Part shown: positions 27,801 through 39,117 of the stretch, piece by piece
Position numbering within the stretch: the first letter of the stretch is position 1
Layout: each line of letters begins with the position of its first letter
Assembly: GCF_028769735.1 (NCBI RefSeq)
Contig: NC_088173.1
Coordinates: 18,664,038-18,728,037, forward strand
Source of the DNA: Zonotrichia leucophrys gambelii
Lineage: Eukaryota > Chordata > Aves > Passeriformes > Passerellidae
Reading direction: 5' to 3'
DNA: 64,000 nucleotides
The notes under the pieces: model-generated
Seen by the model: the letters and a program-made list of their open reading frames with translations, nothing else
Told to the model about the DNA's origin: nothing
Database searches by the model: none
Program-made: the position numbers and the translations under genes

Positions 27801-30800
27801 GCATCATCCTTATCTAGCTCTCCCTGTCTTCACTCTTCACATCTGTTCTGCTGCAATAATTGCTAAGGCAAAGCAGACTTTAAAGTATTGCTAAAATAAA
27901 TCTGTTGCAGCAGCTCCCCAATGTCTTTCATGCATTCTATCCTGCTAAGATCACCACAATGAACCATACAATCACCCTATTCTGACAGCATTGCCATAGT
28001 TCACTTTATTTAGGGACATATTGTGAAAATAGTAGTCAGGATCCTCTGCCTGCACTTCATCCAGCTGCCTGCTGCGTCATTGAGCCAAGTGACTGCAAGT
28101 GTATTCCCCAAGTGCCAGTCTTTCCATGGATTCTCAGTGCTTTTCTTTTCCCAAGTCAAAGTCTTAATTCTCTAAGTGATCCATGGCTCACGGTTTTAGC
28201 TACTCAGTGGTAGTGATTTCAGTGAAGCTTTTAGCTTTGCAATCAATGATACAATATGAGCTTTAGTCTGAAATGTTGGATTAAGCACAATAATAAAAAG
28301 CAACAACAATAAAGTGGTCTTCTCTCTTAAAAGGATATGAAGCTTTATGGTACTTCCTAAGGAAATTAAGCCAACTCATCATAGAAGAAACAATTTTGGC
28401 AAAAGTGTAGCATTATAAAAATCAAGAGATTTGTGTAAACTGTTGAGTATGTATTAGCACAGGAAGCCTGCAACAGAATGCCAAAATTAACAGAAAAAGA
28501 ATATAAATATAACATTTGTGACAAATCTATTTAAAATGGCAAAAAACAAAAGAAACACAAACTGTTTTGAAGAAAAATATTAGCACTATTTTGTTGGGCT
28601 ATTGTAGATTAAAAAAAAGGCTTTGAAATATTTTTATATTGTTGGTTTTTTAAAATATCCTAACCACACACAAGAAAAACTTTATTTAAAGAAGTTCAAG
28701 AGCTTTCTATAATTTAGCAAAGTGTCAATGAACAAGATATGGATGCGTAAACTAAATGTTTCCTTCTCCAAGTCTAGCTTCATAATTCTTAACAGCAAAA
28801 GCTGTCAGTTATTTGTTGAAACATTTCATAGGAAATTAAGTGAAAGAAGAAGATATTTCATTTTCTCAAATAGGATTGCAGAAAATGAAATTAATTCATT
28901 CTCATCTATTTTCTTTCTACCCCAGCTATCTAAACATGAGATAACTAAGAGAATAAATAAGAGAGCTGCTAGTGTGTGCAATGACTGTTTCCCATTAAAA
29001 CAGTGAGTAAAAGAGTATGTCTCAAACCCTGAAGGTGGAAGTATAAGAGTCCCTGGGGTCATGATAAATGGCTTTTAGGTTCTCCCTCAAATGGCATTAA
29101 GCACACAAAAGTTCAGATTTAAGAACCATAACTATGTAAATTAATGCAATCTGGGAGGCTTACTTATGTCAAGAAGAACGCCACTTACAAGGAGTCAACT
29201 GAAAGAAGCGCTACAATATTTTAGAGGGAAGGGATCCTGCTTTGCAGTTTCTGATGTGAGTCTCACTAGGAACATCAGTGATATGGGGTAGAGTGGAAGT
29301 AACTGGATAGAGTACAATGATCGCATAAATTACACAGAGTGGAAGAATAATAATTTTTCCAGCCATATTCATGAATGCTTTCTGAGCATTCCCCTTGAAA
29401 CAAAGGGCCATCGTCTATGAGCTTACATTCAAAGTGCAGATCTGCAGCGTTCCATTAAGGTCTCACAAGCTTCTCCTACAGGTGGAAAGCACCTTTCATG
29501 AGGAGTTTCCAAAAGGCTTCTAGGGGCTTTTATAGCAGTTAAACCCACCATTCCTTTTCATTTCATTCTCCAAGATAATGGAGAATGATTTTTTGATTAT
29601 GTTTGGTTAAAGCTGTTAGTATTCAAACATGGAAATTTCAACTAGGTGAATTATAGTCTCCAAACCTCTACCCTTCAAACAAAAATTCTGTGTTTTTCAA
29701 GCTTTAATCAACTGCATATCACACCATTCTCTTGAGATACAGGAGGAAAAAATAATTATGAAGCACAATCATAAGGATTATCATAACCAGAAATATAACA
29801 AATATAATCAATATACACGTTATACATGAACTTTTGTTCAAAAGAAGACACAGTGAACTGAAGCACTATTTCAGGCAATTTTTTTTTTCAGTTTTGGGTT
29901 TAATTTTTGAAAAAATCTTTGGATTAGTTTCTTTTTTTGATGAGTGAAAAATTCCTCAAATCAGCATCCTAAAGGTATTCTTAGAAACTGTGACGACCTT
30001 AGCTCTGATATTATTTATAAACAATCATAACACCTAGAGCTAATAAAATCATACTAAGGAATAAGTCAATTGGGCTCCACAGAACTCACTGAAAGTATTT
30101 AAAGATTGAATCTGTCCTGTAAGTAGTTTAAGTGGTTTTTTTTGCATTTGTCATAATGAGATGGACCAACCTGCTCTTACACTTGGTGTATCTTAATGTG
30201 AGAAATGACTGGCTTTATAGAAGGATGCCAGGAAAACACAAGAAGCACAAAGCACAAATGCTTTTGCCAGAAAGACAGCTTATAGAACAATAAAAAGTAT
30301 TTCTGCTGCTCTTGATTGGAAAAGTTCAAGTTTGTTTTTGGAAAACCAAAAGCATCCTATCAAACTCCAGTCACAAACAGCTTGTCTACTCAAACTGGAA
30401 CCAAAACAATCAAATGCACTATATTTCATAACTGTCGTTATTTTTTAATACTTTAAACTTTTCTTCCTTAAAAAACCCAAAATAAAAAAAACACACAAAA
30501 CATCTTACCTATCTTTAGTAAAAGAATAAATTATTTGTTAAGCAGAGACATTACTTGGCAATTAAAACAGTAATTAATTGCTTTGAAAAATCTATTTTGC
30601 TCTACAAAACCAGGAACACCTTTTCTCAGAGTTATTAATAGGTAATGACAACTGGAAATCAAGGAAAGACATATGGTCAGTGGTATAGGCTGTACAAACT
30701 ACACATTTAGGCCTCAAAGAAACAAATAAGGGAACAGAATGACTCATCTTATCATGTAACTCCATATGCTGCAGGAATTAATTTTTACTGCATTCTGTGA

Positions 30801-32340
30801 TGAGGCACCTAATCAAATAACTAACCTATAAGTATCTTCAAAGATGATGCCTCTTATCGCAGTCAAAATATATTTAAAATAATTTATTATTAATCAATGG
30901 AGCAACAATCTCTTGCTAGCTCTTTCAGTTGTAACTTCACATACTGTGAAAGTGCAAAAAAAGGATTTAAATTTATCATTGCTCATTAAACCTGCAAAAG
31001 GCTGTGTTAATTGGATGTCACCCTAATTCACTTACATGTTTTCTGACAAAAAAGACCATATGATTTAAGTTCCACTGATTCTAAAGTCATTATTTACTGA
31101 CTTCACTGAAGTTCATAGGCTGAAGTTAAATCAAGAGTGGTAAGAGCTATCCGTGAGAAAGGAAGAGAATCAAAGAAACACAATTATTCTAAATTAGGAG
31201 GAGAGAGAAAAAAAAAAAGAAAGTGTAGAACATACACTAATACCTTTAGTGTTTTTGAAGCTAACTGGGATGCCCCACCTACACTGGACCCTCTCTTCCC
31301 CTCACACCTTTCCTATCACAACAATCAGAACATTTGAGACAAAACATGCTTAGATCTGGTCCTCTACAGTCTAATTGTGTTACTGACAAAGTACGTTCTT
31401 TACAAAATAAATTATTGATTTGACATGTTAGAAGCTCTACAAAGCAAACCAAACTATTTCTAATTCACTTTTAAAACAAAATAATTGGAAATATAAGTGA
31501 GATGTTATTTTATCAGCCCTGTGTTACAGAGATCATGAAATCTTAGATTGACACACTAGGATCTTGACCAGAACATCATAGAACATTTATGTGAAAAAGA
31601 GTGTGACCAATGAAAGAACAGCTTCCAGTGTGAAATGGATATTGAGAGATTATCCTGCATGCAGTGCATGACAAAACAAGTCTATCAGAGGCAGCTGGGA
31701 TATGATGCAAATACATTGTAATTGTCTGTGGGTATGTGAGTGACAGATGGCTGCATTGAGTGGAGAGATAGAAATAGTGTATTCTATTCAGGAGTAAAAC
31801 GAATACAATAAAAGTAGAAGTGTAATTTTTTGCAGCTGCAAAGGCTTTTTGACAGCAATTTGCTTCCAATCACTTTCAAGTAACACATGACTAGGACAGT
31901 AAACATCATTAAAATAATTGACTAGTCATCAGGAATAATAAATTAATAGAATAATTTATTGTTCACACCCATCTATGCCTAATACAGGCACCTAAAATAT
32001 GTGACTTGAGACAGCACTCTGAATGCTAATGTGTCAGATGTGATGCTGAAATCCATTCTTTAGTGTGTGGCTTAGACAAGGATTTTCAGATGAGAAATAG
32101 TACTGGAAAGAGCAGTGACTGGAATAACTTCAGTGGTATTTCTCAACCATTTGCCAATTAATTTCATCAACACACTCTTTCTACAATGAACTTCAGAATT
32201 AATAAATTAAATCAGATGTTAACTTGAGGTACTGCAAGCATGATTTGAAAGAACATGGACCTTTAAAGCCAACCTGTGTATTAAAAGGAAAATACTTGTG
32301 GAAAAAGGCTTAAATTTAATATTTGTCCTTCCAAGGACAT
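21879..32340. other. Unique AT-rich non-coding DNA
   Basis: About 10.5 kb with only short frames (under 100 codons), none recognisable. A small inverted repeat lies at 29563-29588 (TCATTCTCCA and TGGAGAATGA around a six-base loop). An imperfect AT-rich inverted repeat lies at about 31945-31975. No gene, RNA or clear mobile element. Confidence 0.55.
29563..29588. repeat. Short perfect inverted repeat (10-bp arms)
   Basis: TCATTCTCCA at 29563-29572 is the exact reverse complement of TGGAGAATGA at 29579-29588, with AGATAA between. It could form a small hairpin. No run of T follows and no gene adjoins it. Confidence 0.7.
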
Positions 32341-32910
32341 TTAATACATGGTTGCTGATCTCTCTGAGAACTCCTTAGTCCATTTTAAACAATTTAATGG
32401 AGTGATAATTTTATACAGGGAGAAATCTGTATTCACAGGGCAGTGGCTGTGACTGAAGCACCACTGCAGCCCAGCAGTGGAACTTCTACCTGCTCTCACA
32501 GTGGCTTCTGCATACAGATTGGACAAGATGATCTTTGGTAGCAGTCTATAAACCTGTCCAGCCCAAGGGACCCTTAAATCCAGGCTGTTGCCATTTTCTG
32601 TAGAGTGAAAAGAGTGAATGCCTGCTTGAGAAGAAAATGCTGCAGTGGCATGACTCTGAGATTGACCATAGACTCTCTCACAGGCTTTTTGCCTCTGCAG
32701 CAGCTTCTGTAGCACCAGTTGCCAACCTCTGGTGCTTGAAAACAAAGTCAGCAGTTTAGGCTGTGCAAATCCACTCCTGTGCTTTACCCATGCTGAATTC
32801 AAAACTACATCTAACCAGATAACTGAGATTACCATAAAGGGATCAACTTGTTCCCAGCCAATTGAAGAAAATAAATTTACATGATAATATCTGCATATGT
32901 TTATAAACAA
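32341..32910 (-). other. 189-codon open frame of unknown status
   Basis: A minus-strand frame of 189 codons from ATG to stop, among the longest in the window, in a segment slightly richer in GC than its flanks. The predicted protein begins MFINICRYYHVNLF and contains no domain, signal peptide or catalytic motif that I recognise. One short hydrophobic stretch (PFMVISVIWLDVV) lies near residue 25-37. No splice-site pattern, TATA box or poly-A signal stands out beside it. It could be a chance frame, part of an unrecognised old repeat, or a lineage-specific transcript. Confidence 0.15.
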
Positions 32911-34741
32911 AATCTGTATAGATACAGAACTGATCAGAGGTGTTATAAACTCTCAATAACAGCAGTAAGACCAGCATGGCTTTTGGGGGTTCTAAAGAAT
33001 CAATAGCAAGTCAAATGATGAACTTCAAGTATTCAGGGGTTCAAAGCCTCCAGTCTTCATTCACACTTTACACAGATCATTGTAAAAAACAGTCATTGAA
33101 TTCAAAGGATGGATGATTTATTAAAGGAAATTTAAAAGTTTTTAGAGACCTCTAGATTTTATTCTAACTTGTCAAAGGTTTTTTTTGCGCGCAAGTAGAA
33201 GAAAACATTGGCAATGTCACTTTCTCATTATCTTTTTTTAAGCTTTAACTTTAATAAATTACCTAAAGTGGAACTAAAATTTAAAAGCATAAGCAAAGCC
33301 AATGAACGAGTAAGTGATCTTTATTTCAAAATGCATACTTTGAGTACCTTGCTCTTCAGTGGAATCCTGCCTGCTCATATCCTGAATTTATAATGGAAAT
33401 TTAATCCCACTTTTAAGCTATTAATTGTACATGTAATTAGCCTAGGATCAGGTGGACATTGTGGAGCTTTGCCACAGCAAGAGTATTGCTTCCATTGTGA
33501 AAAACAATATTTGCAGTTTTCATTAGAGAGGAACATCAATCCCCAGACATGAAATTCGTCTTATAGGTACATCTCAGAAGAGGTAATGCATTTATTCAAA
33601 TAAACGAAACACTATACTCATTCTGCCTTATTTAAAAACATGTTTCTTCTGCATGGCTCAATGACTTATATTCCTAATACTGACACAAATACCAAAAAAA
33701 TCTTTACTATTTTAAATCAGGATTTTTTAAAATATCAAGCAATGATAATGAGTGAAACAAAAAAGTAAAAACACAGTCTTAAATAATTTTATCCAGTTAG
33801 TCGTCAAATATACCATAATACTGCTCTCAATTTTTTCACCAGAAAAAAAAACCAACCTACCCAAAATCCAGAAAAATATCTTTTTGTTTCAATTTGTACT
33901 TGGGGAGCACAAAGAGAGGTCAGAAATAACTAACTTTTTTTTTTCTTTTTACATTATTTACAAGTGATTGAAGAGCAAATCAGACTTTGCTAGCCATTAT
34001 GGTGGCCACTATTCCCACAGTATTTTTTTTTTCATGTTACTTCTGTATGTATAACTAAATATGCTAAAGTGAGCAAATATTAACTAATACTTCAGAAAGG
34101 TATACTATAAATTATCTACTGACTGTTCAAAATTACACCATTACTTTTAACACAAGGGCCAAATCAAATCACTTTGAGCATATTCCTCAGATTGAAAACC
34201 AGTATCGCCATGAAATTAGTTTTTGTCATACAAGTAAATCTGGTCAGCTATTTTTACATTCTCATGCTTTATTACTAATTTGAAATCTTCAGTGTTTTAG
34301 AGATTTTGCTAAAGTATTTTTGGTAAATGTCAGTTAATGGGATTATGATGAGAATTTGAGTAAATAATAATTCTATTTAAGAAAAAAAGAATAAGTAAAG
34401 TCTAATTTAGTAAGATTGAAAAGCTTTGCCTGTTTGCAAATTAAAAACACAGGAAACTAGTAAACAAAAACATATTTTGTTTCCTATTTAGTAAATTCAT
34501 ATTACAACACTAAGTATCCAATATACCTAAATCATAATAAAAATATCAATTGTATTGGAAGCAAAAAGAATGAAGACTGGGACAGATATTGCTGTAATTA
34601 TCACCAAAGTTTACTGCTTAAGAAATCTGTGGCTGTGGACACAAAATAAATATAAAATTCAATATAAGACCAATTTTATCTGAATAACAAATCCAGGTTA
34701 GAGGTCAACATCACAGATTGAGATTCTTGAGACATACTATC

Positions 34742-34952
34742 TTTATTTCATAATCAGTACAGACAAAAGAAAGACACATGACTAATTAAGTGGATGTTCT
34801 CAAATGCTCTCCTGTATAGAAAATATAATTTAACTAAAGCATTCACATGAGCACAAGATACATTCTTTACAAGATTGCTGTGCTTTTAGATACTTGTTTG
34901 ATATATCTAGCCGTCAGAGGCATTTTCCTCATCCTCATAAACCTCAGAATCC
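34742..34952 (-). other. Candidate terminal exon (unidentified gene), low confidence
   Basis: On the minus strand, a pyrimidine-rich tract ending TTTCTTCTTCTTTCACAG (AG at 34954-34953) is preceded by a branch-point-like CTAATTAC. It is followed by one base and then 14 codons, DSEVYEDEENASDG, and a TAG at 34909-34907. An AATAAA lies at 34747-34742, followed by TG-rich sequence, as expected for a short 3' UTR. The acidic tail with a tyrosine is protein-like, but acceptor-like sequences and AATAAA are common in AT-rich DNA. I do not recognise the protein. Confidence 0.2.
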
Positions 34953-37885
34953 CTGTGAAAGAAGAAGAAAGGTAATTAGGGCTCAAGTCATTTACACAGG
35001 CATGAAATGCCATCTGAAATTCATCTGGATACCTTAGACAACCTCCCCTATCAGGTCCTGAAGTCAACAGCTCTCCTACAGGTCCTATGTCACATTTACC
35101 AGCTACATGTAGACATCCTAGAAGATCTCAGATGATACTTCTGAGCTGGCAAGAAAAAACCAACATGTTACTGGACTCAAGAAGCACAAAGCCTTCCTGC
35201 ATCATTAATGGATAGGATAGAAATGCTGCCAAAATGCTGACCAGCACATTTAAGGAGATTCTCAGCTCCTCAGAACAAGACTAGGTCTCAGGGATTAGGT
35301 GTAATAATGCACACATTTTCTTGTTAAAATTTTAAATCATATTCATACAATAAATATGAATCTGTCCTCAGCTGCTGTGATGGTTTTTTTCCCAGCTGTG
35401 ACAGACAGGGTGCCCAGTGATGTGGAAGAATACAAGGAAGATGAATCTCACAGCAAAGACTGAAGAACAGAGGGTGGTCTCTTCAGCCTTCTCTTTTGTC
35501 AGCAAGCACATGAGCAACCAACTCACTGAACAAGGCACCAGATACTGTATCAGCAGTCTTAGGAAGAAATGAGCATGAGCATCCAGGACCTCAGAGAAAG
35601 TCTTGCTGCTCTTTGTCCAAGACAGACACCAATTCAAAAAAACACCAAAGTTCTGTCCATTAATTCCAGATTTTCCAGTACTTCAGGTATCACAATAAAC
35701 CAGGCTCCATGTAATAATGTCAACGAGTTATTCATAGCTTGTTTTCTAAAAAAAACCCCAATCACAAACACACACAATGGGCTACTGATGTTCTGCAACA
35801 AAAGTTCTTTTGTCTTCACTGACCCTTTGTGAAACACACTCCGAGTGCAGCAGCTTAAAACTTCACATTAAGACTATCAGATAAAAAGGGCTTTGATCTC
35901 CTCATTAAATTCTAGGTTTTAGGTAATGCAAGATAGATGAGAGCACTCAGTGAGCTTCATATTACATCTATTTAACACATAGATATTTAATGGTGTGAAT
36001 TAGAGTTCTCTCTGCTGCAGAAAAGGACCATGATGTCTCAGCAGGAATTCCAGTTGGTCATCCCAAAGGTGATCAATGTCCAACATGAACCCTAAACCTA
36101 ATAAATTATGAAACTCATTTGTCATTGAACTTACAAGGCAGGACCACCGACAAAATAAACAGGTACATTCAGTGTATATATCAAAACCTCTGACACTTGA
36201 AATGCCTCATTTTCACTATTTGTAATGCATTAGTACCACAAGATCCTATGGTGGGCACTACAGTTGGGTGTGCATCATTTCATAATAGTGACTTTCAAAG
36301 TCCCCGTGCCCCTGAGTTTTTTGCTAATTTAGTTCTAAGTTCTCTTGTCTTGTGTGTGAGCCCACACAAGTCAGTTTCTTGTGCGCAATGCACATAACCT
36401 GGAAGATCTGGCTATGTAACTCAAAGAACACATGAGAATGGATATTCCAACCAAACCTGAAATGGCTTTTGGAGGAGTTTGAAAGAGACAATGTTTCACC
36501 TGAATGATGGATTTAGCTGGTTTTAAAGAAAAGTTTAGATAGAAACTATCGATGAGAACAGAGGACAGCAACTGCATGGGGGAGTAACCCCTAAATAAAG
36601 CAGAGAGAAGCACAAATCAAAAAGGAAGCCAAGGCAAGACAAGGTCACAAATCAGATTATTGGAGATCTGCAAATGGAGCTCAGTGGCTTGGCTTCTACA
36701 TATCTAGGTCATGCCACTTCCGAGGCAATGAATAGATAAAACAATTATAAGGTTTTTTTCAGAATTTTGCATCAGTAATTAAGGGATCCAGAATATAAAA
36801 TCCACTTTCCAAAGTAGGAATGTCACATAGGAAGTGCCCTGCACTTTCCTCACAATTAGGTCACTAAAATAGGCTGTGGCTGAAGACCCTGTCAATCTTT
36901 CCCCTAGTAATTCAGAAGGGGTACACCTTTCACACAAAAGTATTCAGCTTCAGATATGCTACTTCTATTTAAAATAAATTTTATTCTGTAAATTAAGCCT
37001 TTTTTCACAGTTGCTACCTGAATCGTCCTGTCTCATGATTTATCACCTACTGCCTTTGTGTTTGTCATACTAGTCTTTGTTACTAAAATACAAATGACCA
37101 TCATCTCTGCATCAATAAGTGTAACACCCATAGTTTTTCAGCCCTTAGAAATGACAGATTTATCAATCAATATTTTGCTCACTAATATATATCCTTTATT
37201 CACTACTTTTTCAAAACAAATATTGTAGGTATCAATAGTTCTTGCAAAAATTTATTCTTTTTCTTTCATTGGCTGTTCGTAGGATGATAAGTTTTTTTGT
37301 GGATGAGGATCAAACAGCAAACACATTTATCCAAATATCTTTACAGAGGCAATCATCTCTCTCAATGCATACAGCAGCTTACATTATTTATATGTTGGTG
37401 GTCAGGGTCATGCTGCCAAGACATTCTTAAGTTCTCACTCTTAAGTTCTCCCTCAAAGAAAAAAAAATTAAGCATTAAATAATTCAGATATTATTGAAGT
37501 GAAATTGGAAGACTTGTTGGGCAAATATCAAAGTAATCTAAGGCTGGTATGTGTAGAAAACATACCGTGCAATGACATGAGCAGACTTATTATTTTGGGA
37601 ACACTTCTGTTTGCACTGCAAAGTTTAATAGACTATGACTGTGAAATTAGATGTCTTCCACTTGCATTTTTCTTCCTTCCACCTCTTTGCAATTCTGAAC
37701 CTTCCTCTTTTGAATAAAATTTCTTAATTATTATTTGACATTACTTGCCTCCCAAGTGTAATTAAACAAAATTAAAACAAATGCAAAGATAGATAAGCCT
37801 TGAAATGATGTGCAAAAACAATGGAAAAATTTGTTGAGAACAAATTGCTCAAGAACCCTGTACTTAACAGGCAGTGCATACTTAC

Positions 37886-37928
37886 TTGTAAAACAGCATG
37901 GTATAGTCCAAAAGACAGTATTTCAAGT
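37886..37928 (-). other. Candidate 43-nt internal exon (unidentified gene), low confidence
   Basis: The minus strand shows an acceptor-like tract CTGGCCTTTTTTTTTAG ending at 37929, 43 bases, and then a donor-like GTAAGTATGC beginning at 37885. The frame that stays open and fits the next candidate exon leaves two bases (AA) at its end, which combine with the first G at 34952 to make a lysine codon. The resulting peptide LKYCLLDYTMLFY joins in phase with the acidic tail at 34951-34910. Good splice-site pairs occur by chance in 64 kb, so this is a lead only. Confidence 0.15.
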
Positions 37929-38290
37929 CTAAAAAAAAAGGCCAGGAGGGAAGACAGCAATACTGTAATATAAAATCTTTTGTTCTCATAAAAGATTATT
38001 CTTGATGGTTTTTAATGACATCCTTATTAGCTGCAAATTCAAATTTTCTTGGGGCAGATATGGGGGGAACTAAGAAAAGAAAGAAGTAATTTTTTTATTA
38101 ACTTACTCTCAGCACTATGCTGAGCCTGACCTCAAGATGAGACACTCTCCTCTTCTATGGTGTGCCACTTGCAGTGTTCATGTGTTACTTTGCCTTCACC
38201 AAACCTTAATTGCAGAGTTTTTGACTTCACCAGTGAAAACTAAGGCACAGTTCAGGATATACAAGTAAACAATTTTACTTTCCAGTTCTG

Positions 38291-38772
38291 TATGATAGAA
38301 CAGATTGTGATAGAAGTGACCTTAAAGACAATCTAGTTCCAATCCTCCTGCCACAGACAGGGACACCTGCCAGTAGATCAAAGCCCCATTCAACATGGCC
38401 TTGAGCACTTCTAAGGATGCAGCATCCATAACTGGTCATTTCAGTGCCTCACTACCCTCAGAGTAAAGAATTTCTTCCTATTATCCAACCTAAACCTACT
38501 CTCTTTCAGTTTACAACCATTCAGCCTATTATCCAACCTAAACCTACTCTCTTTCAGTTTACAACTGTTCTCCTTTGTCCTGTCACTGCAAGCCCTTGTA
38601 ACAAGTCCTCTCCAGCGCTCTGGCAGGCCCTCTTTAGGTGCTGGAAGGCTGCTCTAAGATCTCCCTGCAGCCTGCTCTTCTCCAGGCTGAACAACCCCAG
38701 CTCTCCCAGCCTGTCCTCATTCAGGAGGTGCTCCAGGCCACTGATTATCTTTGTGGTCATCTTCCAGAACCA
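38291..38772 (-). mobile_element. CR1 non-LTR retrotransposon with internal duplication
   Basis: The plus strand shows the reverse complement of CR1: 'agaagtgaccttaaagacaa', 'ctagttccaatcctcctgcc', 'aatttcttcct', 'ctgtcactgcaagccctt', 'tgctggaaggctgct', 'ctccaggctgaacaacccc' and 'ggaggtgctccaggccactg'. It fades out after 'gtggtcatcttcc'. The 3' end is at the left. A 41-base segment is duplicated with a 48-base period (see separate entry). The 141-codon plus-strand frame at 38444-38869 is antisense to it. Confidence 0.85.
38477..38565. repeat. 48-bp-period direct duplication inside CR1
   Basis: A 41-base segment starting CCTATTATCCAACCTAAACC occurs at 38477-38517 and, without any difference, at 38525-38565, separated by CATTCAG. 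The CR1 consensus has this segment once. Both copies being identical while the host CR1 is clearly diverged shows the duplication is much younger than the insertion. Confidence 0.9.
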
Positions 38773-39062
38773 GCCAGGCAGCTTCATCTCTTTCATATGC
38801 TTTCTTATATCTTCATGTTCTGCTTCCCTGAATGATCTGATCACCAGCTTCAAGACCAAAGACACTTGAAGGCCAATTTAGCTATTGGCTCAGGCCAGTA
38901 CAAGGCCTAATATTCAGATTCTACCCTATTCAGCAATATTCACAAACCAAAGGAAAGCATGTGATCTCACTGCATAGAAGAATTTAGGTATTATCACAAA
39001 GCAGAATGAAGAATGACTTGCTTCACAAGTGTTCACCAGAACTGATGAAATTCAGACCCCTT

Positions 39063-39117
39063 AAAAAAACCAACCAACCAACAAACAAACCCCCAAAATC
39101 AAAACACACACACACAG
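39063..39117. repeat. Compound simple repeat (CCAA)n / (CAAA)n / (CA)n
   Basis: An A run leads into CCAACCAACCAA, then ACAAACAAAC, a C run, and a CACACACACACA tract. Confidence 0.85.

Larger units (their letters stand above)
32911..38290. other. Unique AT-rich non-coding DNA with possible exon signals
   Basis: About 5.4 kb without a recognisable gene or mobile element. Two minus-strand segments, 37886-37928 and 34907-34952, have splice-like borders and compatible phase; they are listed separately at low confidence. Confidence 0.5.

Noticed and set aside
32518..32540. 'ttggacaagatgatcttt' resembling a CR1 3' UTR block
   Set aside because: Isolated short match without the neighbouring CR1 blocks.
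38444..38869. 141-codon plus-strand frame
   Set aside because: Antisense to a minus-strand CR1, with a direct duplication that repeats part of the peptide.
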